NCBI RefSeq assembly: GCF_014639435.1
Contig: NZ_BMFZ01000001.1
Coordinates: 172,748 to 236,747 of the forward strand
Reading direction: 5' to 3'
DNA: 64,000 nt
Source of the DNA: Hafnia psychrotolerans
GTDB lineage: Bacteria > Pseudomonadota > Gammaproteobacteria > Enterobacterales > Enterobacteriaceae
This document shows, one piece after another, positions 46,024 to 56,103 of the stretch. The position numbers were made by a program, and so were the translations under genes. How positions within the stretch are numbered: the first letter of the stretch is position 1; the number at the start of each line of letters is the position of its first letter. The notes beneath the pieces were generated by a model. That model saw only the letters and a program-made list of their open reading frames with translations, was not told where the DNA came from and made no database searches.

Positions 46024-46341
46024 CTAAGCCCAGAGTTTCTCAAGCTCATACAATTGGCGACTCTCTTCCTGCATGACGTGAACAATCACTTCTCCCAGGT
46101 CGACAACCACCCAATCAGCTTCATTAATACCTTTAACGCCCATGGCGTCGAGGCCTAATGCTTTGACTTCTTCAACCAGATGTCCTGCGATAGACATGAC
46201 ATGGCGGCTGGAAGTCCCGGTGCAAATGATCATACAGTCAGTAATGCTGGATTTACCGATAACATCAATAGCAATGATGTCTTGTGCTTTCAGGTCATCG
46301 ACTTTATCGATAACAAAATCTTGGAGCGCTTTACCTTGCAA
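46024..46341 (-). CDS. rsfS: Ribosome silencing factor RsfS
   Basis: A 105-residue protein, the same length as E. coli RsfS, beginning [22 protein letters not shown] and containing [17 protein letters not shown] and [15 protein letters not shown]. It binds ribosomal protein L14 and blocks subunit joining in starvation. In E. coli cobC separates rsfS from nadD; here there is only a 215-base gap with no recognisable gene. Confidence 0.97.
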   Translation of the reverse strand: MQGKALQDFVIDKVDDLKAQDIIAIDVIGKSSITDCMIICTGTSSRHVMSIAGHLVEEVKALGLDAMGVKGINEADWVVVDLGEVIVHVMQEESRQLYELEKLWA

Positions 46342-46556
46342 AGGTTCCCCCTGGGGATGTTGAAACGAGTTAGCTTGATGAAAACCTTCTGCTGCAAGGG
46401 CGCTTGCGCGGCGTGCAGAAGAGGGCTTTCAAAAAAGAGTGTATGCCGACATACGGGATTGATGCTGAAAATTACGGGTAATCAATGAATTACATTCGTT
46501 ATTATCACAGCCTTACCGCAAGCCGAAATTAAGCGGCGCAGTATACCACGCGTTAA

Positions 46557-47222
46557 CTACGCGTGGTATAAGCCCTGCGAATCGATATAGCGCTCAACGG
46601 CGGCTGGCAAGAGATCTGAGCAGCTTTTACCTTCCTGCCGACGCTGACGAATTTCAGTCCCCGAGATGTCCAGCAATGGCGTATTCGCTTGATAAATCAA
46701 GCCGTGCGGGCGGCGCTTCAGCTCTGCCGGCGTGGTGACCCGATGTTTGTCATACCAGCGCTGTAAGGGTGGCGTATCGGGGGACTCTGAATAACCGGGA
46801 CGCGCCATAACCAGCAAATGACAAAAATCCAGTAACTCTTCCCACCGATGCCATTTATAGAGTGAAATTAATGAATCTTGACCGATGATAAACGCCATCG
46901 GACGCTGCGCGCCATGTTCTTTACGTAACGTTTCAAGCGTCTCAATGGTATATGAGGGTTTATCCACCGCAAGTTCACGCGAGTCGACTGAAAACAGTGG
47001 ATTACCTTCCACGGCCAGCTCGACCATTTTTAACCGTTGCTGCGCCGAAGCCTGAGGTTGGGAACGATGCGGCGGCACATTGTTTGGTAGCAATATCACT
47101 TCATCCAGAGCCGTTTCTTTCGCCAACTGCTCCACTGGCCTGAGATGACCATAATGGATGGGATCAAAAGTGCCACCAAATAGCGCGAGTAAAGTGTCAT
47201 CAGAAGAGGTGTTCAGTACCAT
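46557..47222 (-). CDS. nadD: Nicotinate-mononucleotide adenylyltransferase
   Basis: A 221-residue nucleotidyltransferase that makes deamido-NAD from NaMN and ATP. The motif [11 protein letters not shown] near the N-terminus and the C-terminal ISGTEIRQR match the family. I chose the ATG at 47222, with a GGA box 8 bases upstream; a TTG one codon earlier is possible. It is the distal gene in the leuS-lptE-holA-nadD run. Confidence 0.96.
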   Translation of the reverse strand: MVLNTSSDDTLLALFGGTFDPIHYGHLRPVEQLAKETALDEVILLPNNVPPHRSQPQASAQQRLKMVELAVEGNPLFSVDSRELAVDKPSYTIETLETLRKEHGAQRPMAFIIGQDSLISLYKWHRWEELLDFCHLLVMARPGYSESPDTPPLQRWYDKHRVTTPAELKRRPHGLIYQANTPLLDISGTEIRQRRQEGKSCSDLLPAAVERYIDSQGLYHA

Positions 47223-47268
47223 CAATGCGTTCCAGGATTAGGGCTCACAACGGGCAACTTTCCGGCTT

Positions 47269-48309
47269 TCAAAAGTCGCGTGTCTCAATAAAGCTTTCAG
47301 GCAGAGGTTTTCCGCATAGCAGCATGGAAAGACTCTCAAGCTCAGGCCAGATAGATTGACCGTAGTCCTGTTTGAGCGTGATTTCCATTTTTGTCAGCAA
47401 ATGGACGGCTTGCTGCAATTGGCGGAGTGATAGCCGTTGCAGAGCCTGTGTCACCATTGTGCGGCGGTTCTGCCACACTTTGTACTGATCAAACAGAGTG
47501 CGAAGTGGGGTAACGTCCATTTTGCGTTTGAGGTTCAGTAGCATTAGCAGCTCGCGCTGCAGAGTGCGTAACAGGATCACCGGCTCGCTATCTTCCTGCT
47601 GTAACTGGCGCAGAATATGCCATGCGCGTTTACTTTTCCCTGCCAGCAGCGCATCTAACCAATGATAGGGTGAAAAGTGCGCGGCATCGTTAACGGCTTC
47701 TTCAACTCGAGGTAGGGTCAGTTTCCCGTCAGGATAGAGCAGGGAAAGCCTTTCGAGTGACTGTGCCAGCGCGAGCAGATTGCCTTCATAGCAGTAGCAT
47801 AAAAGTTGATTTGCCGGTTCATCGAGTTCAAGTGATAATTCTTTAGCGCGTTTGGCTACCCAACGTGGGAGTTGCGCCTGTTCCGGCGTCTGACAAGTGA
47901 CAAAGACGCTGCGATCACTGAGGGTTTTGAACCAGGCACTGTTCTCTTGTGCTTTGGTCAATTTGGTGCCACGTAGAACCAGCAAAATATCGTCGTGTAA
48001 AAGCGTGGTGAGTTTCACTAGCTGTTCACCCATTGGTGCCGGTGGGCCATTTTCAGGCAAGATCAGCAGCAGGGTTTGACGGGTAGCGAACAGGCTGAGT
48101 GCCTGGCAGATGCTGAAAATAGCATCCCACTCGGTATGTGCATCAAGAGTAAAGGTGTAGTGTTCTTCAAAAGCGGCAGCCTGCGCTGCTTTACGAATGC
48201 TGTCCTGACTTTCCTGGAGCAGCAGAGGATCGTTCCCGCATAACAGATAACATGCGCGCAGCCCCTCACGGAGCTGCGCAGCAAGTTGTTCAGGATAAAG
48301 TCGAATCAT
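47269..48309 (-). CDS. holA: DNA polymerase III delta subunit
   Basis: A 346-residue HolA, a clamp-loader subunit that opens the beta clamp. It begins [34 protein letters not shown], as in E. coli, followed by an AAA+-like domain and a helical collar domain. Its ATG overlaps the lptE stop (ATGA), so translation of the two is coupled. Confidence 0.96.
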   Translation of the reverse strand: MIRLYPEQLAAQLREGLRACYLLCGNDPLLLQESQDSIRKAAQAAAFEEHYTFTLDAHTEWDAIFSICQALSLFATRQTLLLILPENGPPAPMGEQLVKLTTLLHDDILLVLRGTKLTKAQENSAWFKTLSDRSVFVTCQTPEQAQLPRWVAKRAKELSLELDEPANQLLCYCYEGNLLALAQSLERLSLLYPDGKLTLPRVEEAVNDAAHFSPYHWLDALLAGKSKRAWHILRQLQQEDSEPVILLRTLQRELLMLLNLKRKMDVTPLRTLFDQYKVWQNRRTMVTQALQRLSLRQLQQAVHLLTKMEITLKQDYGQSIWPELESLSMLLCGKPLPESFIETRDF

Positions 48310-48953
48310 TGAGCAGAAGAACTGACCGGTTTAGACGGGACAGTTTTACCGTCTGATACGCTTGTCCCGTTTTGCTCAGCCATTTCGCTGGCCGAGGATT
48401 TGGTTGTGATAACCATCGGTGTGCCATCAACGGCGGCCGCTTCCTGTTTCTCTTTCTCGGATGCACGCACGGTGAGCAGTTTACGTATCAATTGCTGAGC
48501 GGCTTGTTGGCGCATCTCTTGGCTAATAATGTCCTGTTCGTTATCTTTCGCCAATGCTGCCAACGGGTTGTCGAAGAATGAACGGAACACTTTAACCTGC
48601 AAAGGATAAAGATCTTTACCTGGCAGTAGCACCTGAGCGTTGACCGTCATCTCCATTTGGTATTCAGCTGTTTTACCGTCCTGGAAGATTGACGCAGTCG
48701 TCTGCCCGGATGTTTCACCCAAGATACGCAGTGACGGAATATCTTTGCGCTTCACATCATCAACAATAGTCACGCCGTTAAGACGCAATTGCGTTCGGAT
48801 ATTACGCGTCAACGGCCCGTAAGGGTCGGAACTGTCGAGAACGATGGTTTTCATGTTGTCCGGCACGTTGGTGACTCCACGTAAGTGGAACCCGCAGCCG
48901 GACGTGATCAAAACTGCCGCACTCAGTAACAGCATCACAATACGATGTTGCAC
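48306..48953 (-). CDS. lptE: LPS-assembly lipoprotein LptE
   Basis: An outer membrane lipoprotein with lipobox LITSGC followed by [11 protein letters not shown]. It plugs the LptD barrel and helps place LPS in the outer leaflet. The GTG at 48953 has a full AAGGAGG box 4 bases upstream and gives 215 residues; upstream in-frame codons would overlap that box. The protein is about 20 residues longer than E. coli LptE because of a Ser/Thr/Lys-rich tail ([16 protein letters not shown]...SSAQ). It overlaps holA by 4 bases and follows leuS. Confidence 0.93.
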   Translation of the reverse strand: MQHRIVMLLLSAAVLITSGCGFHLRGVTNVPDNMKTIVLDSSDPYGPLTRNIRTQLRLNGVTIVDDVKRKDIPSLRILGETSGQTTASIFQDGKTAEYQMEMTVNAQVLLPGKDLYPLQVKVFRSFFDNPLAALAKDNEQDIISQEMRQQAAQQLIRKLLTVRASEKEKQEAAAVDGTPMVITTKSSASEMAEQNGTSVSDGKTVPSKPVSSSAQ

Positions 48954-48967
48954 AACGCCTCCTTGAC

Positions 48968-51550
48968 TCAACCCACAACCAGGTTAAGCAGTTTGCCCGG
49001 AACGTAGATTACTTTACGTACAGTAACTCCATCCAGATATTTAGCGACCAGATGTTCCTGCGCAGCACGTTCTCGCACGAACTCTTCAGTCGAGTCTGCT
49101 GGGACCGTAATTTTGCCGCGAACTTTGCCGTTAACCTGAACCACGACCAGCTTGGAATCTTCGACCATGGCTTTTTCGTCAGCTTGCGGCCATGGAGCAG
49201 TATCGATATCGCCTTCTCCACCCAGAGTCTGCCACAAACTGAAACAGATATGTGGAGTGAATGGATAAAGCATGCGAACTACAGCCAGCAGCGCTTCCTG
49301 CATTAACGCACGGTCTTGCTCGGAATCCTGCGGAGCACGGCCCAGTTTGTTCATCAGCTCCATCACGGCCGCAATGGCGGTGTTAAAGGTCTGACGACGG
49401 CCAATATCATCGGTAACTTTAGCGATGGTTTTGTGCAGATCGCGACGCAGATCTTTTTGCACTTCACTTAATGATGCAACATCCAGAGCGATCGCGGCTC
49501 CTTTTTCTGAATGCTCAAATGCCAATTTCCAGACACGTTTCAGGAAGCGATTCGCCCCTTCGACGCCTGACTCCTGCCATTCCAGCGTCATTTCTGCCGG
49601 AGAAGCAAACATCATGAATAGGCGTACGGTATCGGCACCGTATTTTTCCACCATGATCTGCGGATCAATGCCGTTATTTTTCGATTTGGACATCTTACTC
49701 ATGCCCGCGTAAACCAGTTCACGGCCCTGCGGGTCGCTGGCTTTCACGATACGACCTTTCTCATCACGCTCTACGGTCGCATTGGCCGGGGAAACCCAGA
49801 CGCGCTCACCGCTGTTGCCGGGGTAATAGAAGGCATCAGCCAGAACCATGCCCTGACACAGCAGGCGCTTGGCTGGCTCATCAGAATTAACCAAGCCCGC
49901 ATCCCGCATCAGTTTGTGGAAGAAGCGGAAATACATCAGGTGCATGATGGCGTGTTCAATACCCCCAACGTATTGGTCAACTGGCAGCCAGTAGTTGGCG
50001 GCCGCTGGGTCCAGCATACCTTGGTCGTATTGTGGGCAGGTATAGCGCGCATAATACCAAGAAGACTCCATGAAGGTGTCAAAGGTATCCGTCTCACGCA
50101 GGCCTGGCATACCGTTCACGGTGGTTTTCGCCCACTCAGGATCGGCTTTGATGGGGCTGGTGATCCCGTCCATTACCACGTCTTCCGGCAGGATCACCGG
50201 CAGTTGATCTTCTGGCGTTGGGATCACGGTACCATCTTCGAGCGTGATCATCGGAATCGGTGCGCCCCAGTAACGCTGACGGGAAACGCCCCAGTCGCGC
50301 AGACGATAGTTTACTTTACGCTGGCCAACACCAAGGCTGACCAGTTTATCTGCGATGGCATTAAAGCCTTGCTCGTAAGTCAGACCGTCAAATTCACCGG
50401 AATTATACAGCGTGCCTTTTTCCAGCAGGGCTTGTGATGTGACATCCGGCTCGGTGCCATCCGAATTCAGAATAACCGGGTTAATAGGCAGATGATATTT
50501 GGTGGCAAATTCCCAGTCACGCTGATCATGGGCAGGGACTGCCATCACCGCGCCAGTGCCGTATTCCATGAGTACAAAGTTAGCCACCCAAATGGCCACT
50601 TTCTCGCCCGTCAGCGGATGGATGGCAAACAGGCCGGTGGCCATGCCTTTTTTCTCCATCGTCGCCATTTCGGCTTCGGCAACTTTAGTGTTGCGGCATT
50701 CGTCGATAAAATCAGCCAGTACAGGCTGCGTGGCAGAGGCTTGCATGGACAGCGGATGTCCTGCAGCCACGGCGACGTAAGTCGCGCCCATGAAGGTGTC
50801 AGGACGCGTGGTGTACACGGTGACTTTCTCTTCACTGTTCTCGACGTCGAAAGTGATCTCGACGCCTTCAGAACGGCCAATCCAGTTACGCTGCATCGTT
50901 TTGACCTGTTCAGGCCAATTTTCCAGCGTGTCCAAATCGTTCAGCAATTGGTCTGCGTAAGCGGTGATTTTAATGAACCACTGAGGAATTTCTTTGCGTT
51001 CCACCTTGGTATCACAACGCCAGCAGCAGCCGTCGATAACCTGTTCGTTCGCTAAAACGGTGAGGTCATGTGGACACCAGTTCACCGCAGAGGTCTTCTT
51101 ATAAACCATGCCTTTTTCATACAGCTTGGTGAAGAACCACTGCTCCCAACGATAGTAATCAGGCTGACAGGTTGCCAGTTCGCGATCCCAGTCATAGCCG
51201 AAGCCCAGCAATTTCAGCTGGTTCTTCATGTATTCGATATTTTCGTAAGTCCACGGAGCAGGTGCCGTGTTGTTTTTCACTGCGGCGCCTTCCGCCGGCA
51301 AACCAAATGCGTCCCAGCCAATCGGCTGCAGAACGTTTTTGCCGAGCATGCGCTGATAGCGGGAGATCACATCGCCAATGGTGTAGTTACGTACGTGGCC
51401 CATATGCAGGCGGCCTGACGGGTAGGGCAGCATGGAGAGGCAGTAATATTTCTCTTTTCCAGGTTGCTCGGTAACTTTGAAGGTCTGCTTCTCTTGCCAG
51501 TGAAGTTGAACCTGTGTCTCTATGTCTTCTGGGCGGTATTGCTCTTGCAT
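48968..51550 (-). CDS. leuS: Leucyl-tRNA synthetase
   Basis: An 860-residue class I synthetase with the HIGH-like motif in [14 protein letters not shown] and KMSKS in [11 protein letters not shown]. The CP1 editing domain lies at about 225-415, and a zinc-binding Cys pair (CCWRC) is present. It charges tRNA-Leu and edits norvaline and isoleucine. It starts the leuS-lptE-holA-nadD transcript. The length equals that of E. coli LeuS. Confidence 0.98.
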   Translation of the reverse strand: MQEQYRPEDIETQVQLHWQEKQTFKVTEQPGKEKYYCLSMLPYPSGRLHMGHVRNYTIGDVISRYQRMLGKNVLQPIGWDAFGLPAEGAAVKNNTAPAPWTYENIEYMKNQLKLLGFGYDWDRELATCQPDYYRWEQWFFTKLYEKGMVYKKTSAVNWCPHDLTVLANEQVIDGCCWRCDTKVERKEIPQWFIKITAYADQLLNDLDTLENWPEQVKTMQRNWIGRSEGVEITFDVENSEEKVTVYTTRPDTFMGATYVAVAAGHPLSMQASATQPVLADFIDECRNTKVAEAEMATMEKKGMATGLFAIHPLTGEKVAIWVANFVLMEYGTGAVMAVPAHDQRDWEFATKYHLPINPVILNSDGTEPDVTSQALLEKGTLYNSGEFDGLTYEQGFNAIADKLVSLGVGQRKVNYRLRDWGVSRQRYWGAPIPMITLEDGTVIPTPEDQLPVILPEDVVMDGITSPIKADPEWAKTTVNGMPGLRETDTFDTFMESSWYYARYTCPQYDQGMLDPAAANYWLPVDQYVGGIEHAIMHLMYFRFFHKLMRDAGLVNSDEPAKRLLCQGMVLADAFYYPGNSGERVWVSPANATVERDEKGRIVKASDPQGRELVYAGMSKMSKSKNNGIDPQIMVEKYGADTVRLFMMFASPAEMTLEWQESGVEGANRFLKRVWKLAFEHSEKGAAIALDVASLSEVQKDLRRDLHKTIAKVTDDIGRRQTFNTAIAAVMELMNKLGRAPQDSEQDRALMQEALLAVVRMLYPFTPHICFSLWQTLGGEGDIDTAPWPQADEKAMVEDSKLVVVQVNGKVRGKITVPADSTEEFVRERAAQEHLVAKYLDGVTVRKVIYVPGKLLNLVVG

Positions 51551-51863
51551 GGCAGCCGGTGGTCCTGTGAGTGAAAACAGCTACGCTTGTAGCTCAAATA
51601 GTTTTAATCAAAAGATCCGCATAGCATAGCTGATAAGCGCCTGAGGCAACAACACCAAGCACGATCTGGAGGGGGTTTTCTGCGTGATGGGGCGTGATTA
51701 TTCTCAAAGTGCGAGACACCTCGGGATATTGTCCTTACTGGATCAGTGATTTACGGCTAAAGTAAATGGAGAAGCTCGATGGCGTTACATCGGTTAAATA
51801 AAGAGTTACGTTGATTAAGTCATGGGTTAAGTCGGTTAAATGTTGTTTTGCTAAGGAGATTTT
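51551..51863. other. Divergent promoter gap leuS/ybeL
   Basis: 313 bases between the divergent leuS and ybeL starts. It should hold both promoters. A TAAGGAG box serves ybeL. A run of GGTTAA repeats occurs at about 51789-51840 (CGGTTAAATAAA, GGGTTAAG, CGGTTAAA), of unknown meaning. No RNA gene or ORF is recognised. Confidence 0.5.
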
Positions 51864-52361
51864 ATGAACATTGCTGCGCAATATTATCGTCAGTTAGTGA
51901 CGTCATTAACTGAGCGTTTGCAAAATGGTGAACGCGATATCGATGTCCTGGTTCAGGATGCCCGCGCTACGCTGGAAAGGGAAGGAAAGCTGACCGACTT
52001 GCAAATTGAGCAGTTAATCTATTCCGTACGCCGCGATCTTCACGAGTTTGCACGTCAGTATAAAGAAAACCAGCAGGCAACTCCGGTTGAGGATGAAGAT
52101 GACAGCGTCTTTATGCGCATCATCAAAGAGAGCCTCTGGAAAGAACTGGCTGATATGACGGATAAAACTCAGCTGGAATGGAAGGAGGTATTTAAGGACG
52201 TTAACCATCACGGTATCTATCATAGTGGTGAAGTCGTGGGGCTCGGGAATCTGGTGTGTGAAAAATGCCACTTTACGCTTGCGGTCTATACGCCTGAAGT
52301 CCTGAGTAAGTGCCCGGAGTGCGGCGGAACGGAGTTCAGCAGAAAAGCCTTCGAACCCTAA
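51864..52361 (+). CDS. ybeL: DUF1451 zinc-ribbon protein YbeL
   Basis: A 165-residue protein matching E. coli YbeL. An N-terminal helical part (AAQYYRQLVTSLTERLQNGERDIDVL) is followed by the conserved block IKESLWKELADMTDKTQLEW and a C-terminal zinc ribbon with two CxxC pairs (CEKCHF and CPECGG). Its function is unknown; the ribbon suggests nucleic acid or protein binding. It is monocistronic and convergent with gltL, from which a long palindrome separates it. Confidence 0.94.
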   Translation: MNIAAQYYRQLVTSLTERLQNGERDIDVLVQDARATLEREGKLTDLQIEQLIYSVRRDLHEFARQYKENQQATPVEDEDDSVFMRIIKESLWKELADMTDKTQLEWKEVFKDVNHHGIYHSGEVVGLGNLVCEKCHFTLAVYTPEVLSKCPECGGTEFSRKAFEP

Positions 52362-52368
52362 ATAAGTA

Positions 52369-52488
52369 TCAGGCTATTTTACTTGCCAGTTTGTGCTCGG
52401 CCAGTGCTCGTGCTCTTCACGTACTTTATGTACGCTCTGGGCACTGTATGTTGGCTGAACACAAACTGGCTGCGCAGATGACGCCTGA
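52369..52488. repeat. 120-bp imperfect palindromic element
   Basis: Nested inverted repeats run from the ends to the centre: TCAGGC/GCCTGA (termini), GCCAGTTTGTG/CACAAACTGGC (52385-52395 and 52460-52470), CAGTGC/GCACTG (52402-52407 and 52441-52446) and CGTAC/GTACG around a 5-base loop (52420-52434). The design resembles ERIC- or YPAL-type miniature palindromic elements of enterobacteria. The family is not identified. As RNA it would fold into one long hairpin between two convergent genes. Confidence 0.75.
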
Positions 52489-52502
52489 CGCTATAAGTTT
52501 GC

Positions 52503-53228
52503 TTAGTGCAGGATCTTCGCCAGGAAATCACGGGCACGATCTGATTCCGGATTATTGAAGAAGTCGTCTTTGTTACGATCTTCGACAATTTTACCTTCAT
52601 CCATGAAAATCACCCGGTTGGCTACTTTACGTGCGAAGCCCATTTCGTGGGTAACCACCATCATGGTCATGCCCTCGTTCGCCAGTTCCACCATGACATC
52701 CAGAACTTCGTTGATCATCTCTGGGTCAAGTGCTGAGGTCGGTTCATCAAACAGCATCGCTATGGGATCCATACATAATGCACGGGCTATTGCGACACGC
52801 TGCTGTTGACCGCCGGATAGCTGCCCGGGAAATTTATTAGCATGTGCCGATAACCCAACGCGTTCGAGCAGTTTTAGTCCTTTATCTTTTGCCTCATCAT
52901 TGTTGCGTTTGAGTACTTTTACCTGCGCCAGCGTCAGGTTTTCAATGATCGACAGGTGTGGGAAAAGCTCGAAGTGCTGGAAAACCATACCGACTTTTGC
53001 ACGCAACTGCGCCAGATTGGTTTTCTTATCGTTGACTGGCGTACCGTTGACCAGGATCTCCCCTTTCTGAATCGGTTCCAGGCCGTTAACGGTTTTAATC
53101 AGTGTCGACTTCCCTGATCCTGACGGGCCGCAAACCACCACAACCTCACCTTTTTTAACCTCAGTGCTGCAATCGGCCAGCACCTGGAAGTGCCCATACC
53201 ACTTAGAAACATTTTTCAGTGAAATCAT
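52503..53228 (-). CDS. gltL: Glutamate/aspartate importer ATPase
   Basis: A 241-residue ABC ATPase with Walker [11 protein letters not shown]-loop [14 protein letters not shown], signature LSGGQQQR, Walker [16 protein letters not shown] and VVTHEMGF. It powers GltIJKL uptake of glutamate and aspartate. It overlaps gltK by 4 bases and is the last gene of the operon. Confidence 0.97.
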   Translation of the reverse strand: MISLKNVSKWYGHFQVLADCSTEVKKGEVVVVCGPSGSGKSTLIKTVNGLEPIQKGEILVNGTPVNDKKTNLAQLRAKVGMVFQHFELFPHLSIIENLTLAQVKVLKRNNDEAKDKGLKLLERVGLSAHANKFPGQLSGGQQQRVAIARALCMDPIAMLFDEPTSALDPEMINEVLDVMVELANEGMTMMVVTHEMGFARKVANRVIFMDEGKIVEDRNKDDFFNNPESDRARDFLAKILH

Positions 53229-53902
53229 GAAACGGTCCTTTTCTTCAAATAGCGCACCAGCAAGGAAGCGGAAAGGCTGATAACAAAGTAGATAACTCCT
53301 GCAAACAACACCATCTCAACCAGCGTACCGTCACGGTCGCCAATATTCGATGCGCTGCGGAAGAAATCCGCCAGGCCGAGAACGAAGACCAGCGAGGTAT
53401 CCTGGAATAACACAATGGCCTGAGTGAGCAGCAGCGGCACCATGGCGCGGAACGCCTGCGGTAAAATCACCAGCTTCATCGACTGCCATTGGGTCATACC
53501 AAGCGCCAACGCAGCGGAGGATTGTCCCCGCGCGATACTGATGATCCCGGCACGAATAATTTCGGAATAATAAGCCGCTTCAAACAGTGCAAAGGCCACC
53601 ATAGCGGAAATCAGGCGGATATCGGTTTTCGGTGATAATCCCAGTACCTTTTGTAGGAAACTTGGCACAATCAGATAAAACCACAGCAGGACCATGACCA
53701 GCGGGACGGCGCGGAACAAATTCACATAAGCAGCAGCAAACCAGCTGATTGGCTTGAATGTCGACAAGCGCATCACAGCCAGCAAGGTTCCCCACAAAAT
53801 ACCGAACACAATCGCAACGCCGGTGATCTTCAGCGTGATCAGCATTCCTTGCCATAAATAGGGCAGGCCAGGACCAATAGAACTCCAGTCAAAATCATAC
53901 AT
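53225..53902 (-). CDS. gltK: Glutamate/aspartate importer permease
   Basis: A 225-residue inner membrane permease starting [20 protein letters not shown], matching GltK. The coupling loop is [29 protein letters not shown]. It pairs with GltJ to form the channel. The gap to gltJ is 2 bases and it overlaps gltL, so the three are tightly coupled. Confidence 0.97.
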   Translation of the reverse strand: MYDFDWSSIGPGLPYLWQGMLITLKITGVAIVFGILWGTLLAVMRLSTFKPISWFAAAYVNLFRAVPLVMVLLWFYLIVPSFLQKVLGLSPKTDIRLISAMVAFALFEAAYYSEIIRAGIISIARGQSSAALALGMTQWQSMKLVILPQAFRAMVPLLLTQAIVLFQDTSLVFVLGLADFFRSASNIGDRDGTLVEMVLFAGVIYFVISLSASLLVRYLKKRTVS

Positions 53903-53904
53903 GA

Positions 53905-54645
53905 TTATTTACCTCCCATATTGCCCGGCAGGCGTACTTTACGTTCTACAAAATGCATCAGCAGCATGATCACCGCGTTGATGATGACGTAGGCAACGGT
54001 AATGGCCGTAAATGACTCATAAGCATGAGCTGAATAATCCAGCAATTTGCCGGCTTGTGCTGCCATGTCGACCAGACCAATGGTTGAGGCGATAGCCGAG
54101 TTTTTCACTAGGTTAACCATCTCAGAGGTCATTGGCGGAACGATGACGCGGTAAGCATTCGGTAGCAGAACGTAGCGGTAGGTCTGAGGCAGGGTCAACC
54201 CCATTGCCAGTCCTGCGTTGCGTTGCCCACTCGGCAGTGACTGGATCGCTGCACGTACTTGCTCACAAACGCGGGCGGCGGTGAACAGCCCAAGACAAAT
54301 AACGGATGAGGTGAAAAACTGTATGTTTGGCGCCAGTTCTGCCTTGAACCACATGCCGATGTTTTCCGGCAGCAGCTCAGGCACCACCAGATACCAAATA
54401 AAGAATTGCACAATCAACGGCACATTACGGAACAGTTCGACGTAACAGGTACCGATGCCGGAGAGAAAGCGGTTGGGGACGGTACGTAGAATACCGAACA
54501 GGGAGCCGACGAAGAAAGCGATAAACCAGGCACAAATCGACAGGGCGACAGTGACCTGAAATCCATTCCAAATCCAGCCCAGATAAGTGGTATTACCGAA
54601 GGGGGCTTCTTGCAGAAAAATGCCCCAGTTCCAATCTATTGACAT
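53905..54645 (-). CDS. gltJ: Glutamate/aspartate importer permease
   Basis: A 246-residue permease identical in length to E. coli GltJ, starting [29 protein letters not shown] box 5 bases upstream fixes the start at 54645; the frame extends further up only through the intergenic hairpin. The coupling loop is [29 protein letters not shown]. It is separated from gltI by 200 bases, unlike the other junctions of this operon. Confidence 0.96.
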   Translation of the reverse strand: MSIDWNWGIFLQEAPFGNTTYLGWIWNGFQVTVALSICAWFIAFFVGSLFGILRTVPNRFLSGIGTCYVELFRNVPLIVQFFIWYLVVPELLPENIGMWFKAELAPNIQFFTSSVICLGLFTAARVCEQVRAAIQSLPSGQRNAGLAMGLTLPQTYRYVLLPNAYRVIVPPMTSEMVNLVKNSAIASTIGLVDMAAQAGKLLDYSAHAYESFTAITVAYVIINAVIMLLMHFVERKVRLPGNMGGK

Positions 54646-54721
54646 AAAAACTCCATGACGTGGGTAATAGACTACCCCTCTGAGTGATGACGAAACCAAC
54701 ACACGGTTGAGTGGCGGAAAA

Positions 54722-54750
54722 ATGCGGGGTGGGGAACGACCACCCCGCAT
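54722..54750 (-). terminator. Intraoperonic terminator-like hairpin (possible SroC 3' end)
   Basis: ATGCGGGGTGG pairs perfectly with CCACCCCGCAT over 11 bp, followed by TTTTT on the minus strand. It lies in the gltI-gltJ gap. In E. coli and Salmonella this gap yields SroC, a decay-derived RNA that titrates GcvB. The matching position suggests a counterpart (about 54720-54880), but sequence identity was not checked. It should make gltI mRNA more abundant than gltJKL. Confidence 0.7.
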
Positions 54751-54846
54751 CCGGTCTGTATGCCCTTTCGGGCCATCATCACAAGCTGGTGGGCCAGCTC
54801 TTATACTTGATACTTCTCTTGGTTATACCTGTCTGACGGGTATTTT

Positions 54847-55743
54847 TTACAGTGCTTTATCGTTTGGTGCTTTGAACAGCGCTTTCATGTCGTCTGACAA
54901 TTCAAAGTTCATGTTCAGGTTTTTCGGAGGAATAGGCTGTTTGAACCATTTATCAAACCACTTATTGGCTTCACCAGAGGTTTGCGCTTTCGCAATGGTG
55001 TCATCAACCAGCGTTTTGAAACTGGCATCATCTTTACGCATCATACAGCCATAAGCTTCTTTGGATTGTGGCGTTCCGACGATCACCCAGTTATTGGGTT
55101 CTTTGGATTTAGCGCGTTCACCTGCCAGCAGGGCGTCATCCATCATGAAAGCAACGGCGCGGCCGGTTTCCAGAGTACGGAATGAGTCGCCGTGGTCTTT
55201 GGCACTGATGATGCGCATGCCCAGCTTCTTGTCTTCATTTAATTTATGCAGCAGAACTTCAGAAGTGGTGCCGGACGTGACAACCACAGTCTTGCCTTTG
55301 AGATCATCGAAATCTTTAATGTCTGAGCCTTTTTTCACCAGCAGACGGGTACCGATGATGAAAATGGTGTCAGAGAAAGCCGCTTGTTGCTGACGTTCTA
55401 GATTATTGGTGGTGGAACCGCATTCGAAATCGAAAGTGCCGTTTTGCAGTAAAGGAATACGGTTTTGCGAAGTGATAGGCATCATCTTCACTTGCAGGTT
55501 AGGCATATTCAGCTTTTTCTTCACCGCATCAACGATGGCGTTGGAGTAATCCTGAGAATAGCCCACCACTTTTTGTTCATTGTTGTAGTAAGAAAATGGC
55601 ACAGAGGATTCACGGTGACCAACGACGATAACACCGTTATCTTTGATTTTTTTCAGGGTACCGGTCAGGTCCTCTGCATGGGCTACGCTACTTGCTGCCA
55701 GGCTTGCCAGCAGTACCGATAACGCCAATTTGCGCATTTGCAT
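54847..55743 (-). CDS. gltI: Glutamate/aspartate periplasmic binding protein
   Basis: A 298-residue family 3 binding protein with signal peptide MQMRKLALSVLLASLAASSVAHA. Conserved blocks match GltI: GVIVVGHRESSVPFSYYNNEQKVVGYSQDY, TSQNRIPLLQNGTFDFECGSTTNN, MMDDALLAGERAK and AYGCMMRKDD, with a Cys pair that probably forms a disulfide. It captures glutamate and aspartate in the periplasm. An AGGAG box lies 8 bases before the ATG. It is the first gene of the operon. Confidence 0.97.
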   Translation of the reverse strand: MQMRKLALSVLLASLAASSVAHAEDLTGTLKKIKDNGVIVVGHRESSVPFSYYNNEQKVVGYSQDYSNAIVDAVKKKLNMPNLQVKMMPITSQNRIPLLQNGTFDFECGSTTNNLERQQQAAFSDTIFIIGTRLLVKKGSDIKDFDDLKGKTVVVTSGTTSEVLLHKLNEDKKLGMRIISAKDHGDSFRTLETGRAVAFMMDDALLAGERAKSKEPNNWVIVGTPQSKEAYGCMMRKDDASFKTLVDDTIAKAQTSGEANKWFDKWFKQPIPPKNLNMNFELSDDMKALFKAPNDKAL

Positions 55744-56053
55744 GTTCCAACTCCTTTGCTGTCATTAAGGATCCAAACGGATGGATCAGGAAGCACTTAT
55801 AGGTCGTGAAGTATGTATCTACTCAATTTACCTGACTCGAAAATAGCTCAATGTGAAGATAATGAAACAATAATGTTTCTTTTTTGAGACGAAGCACGCA
55901 CCAAATAAAAGCAACAAAATATCACTGCACCATTCTGGTGTGTGTTTTTTAAACGATATGTTCCGAAATGATGCATATTGTCAGCTAAAGCCAGTAAACG
56001 GATAACTTTCAATTAGATGAAGCAAGATGCGTGCCACTGGCAGGTTTTTCAGC
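55744..56053. other. gltI upstream region with CA-rich stretch
   Basis: 310 bases between gltI and the lnt terminator. On the minus strand an A/C-rich stretch (AAAAAACACACACC, about 55938-55951) lies about 200 bases above the gltI start. GcvB targets usually contain CA-rich sites, but this one is farther from the start codon than usual. No ORF with a good ribosome site is seen. Confidence 0.35.
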
Positions 56054-56085
56054 GTAAAAAAACGGGCGCTCATTGAGCGCCCGTA
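56054..56085 (-). terminator. Terminator after lnt
   Basis: ACGGGCGCTC pairs with GAGCGCCCGT over 10 bp with a 3-base loop; seven T residues follow on the minus strand. Confidence 0.93.
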
Positions 56086-56103
56086 GTTCTGTATCAATCA
56101 AGA

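Noticed and set aside
55915-55950. Possible sigma-54 promoter before gltI (TGGTGC... on the minus strand)
   Set aside because: The required GG-N10-GC spacing is not met.
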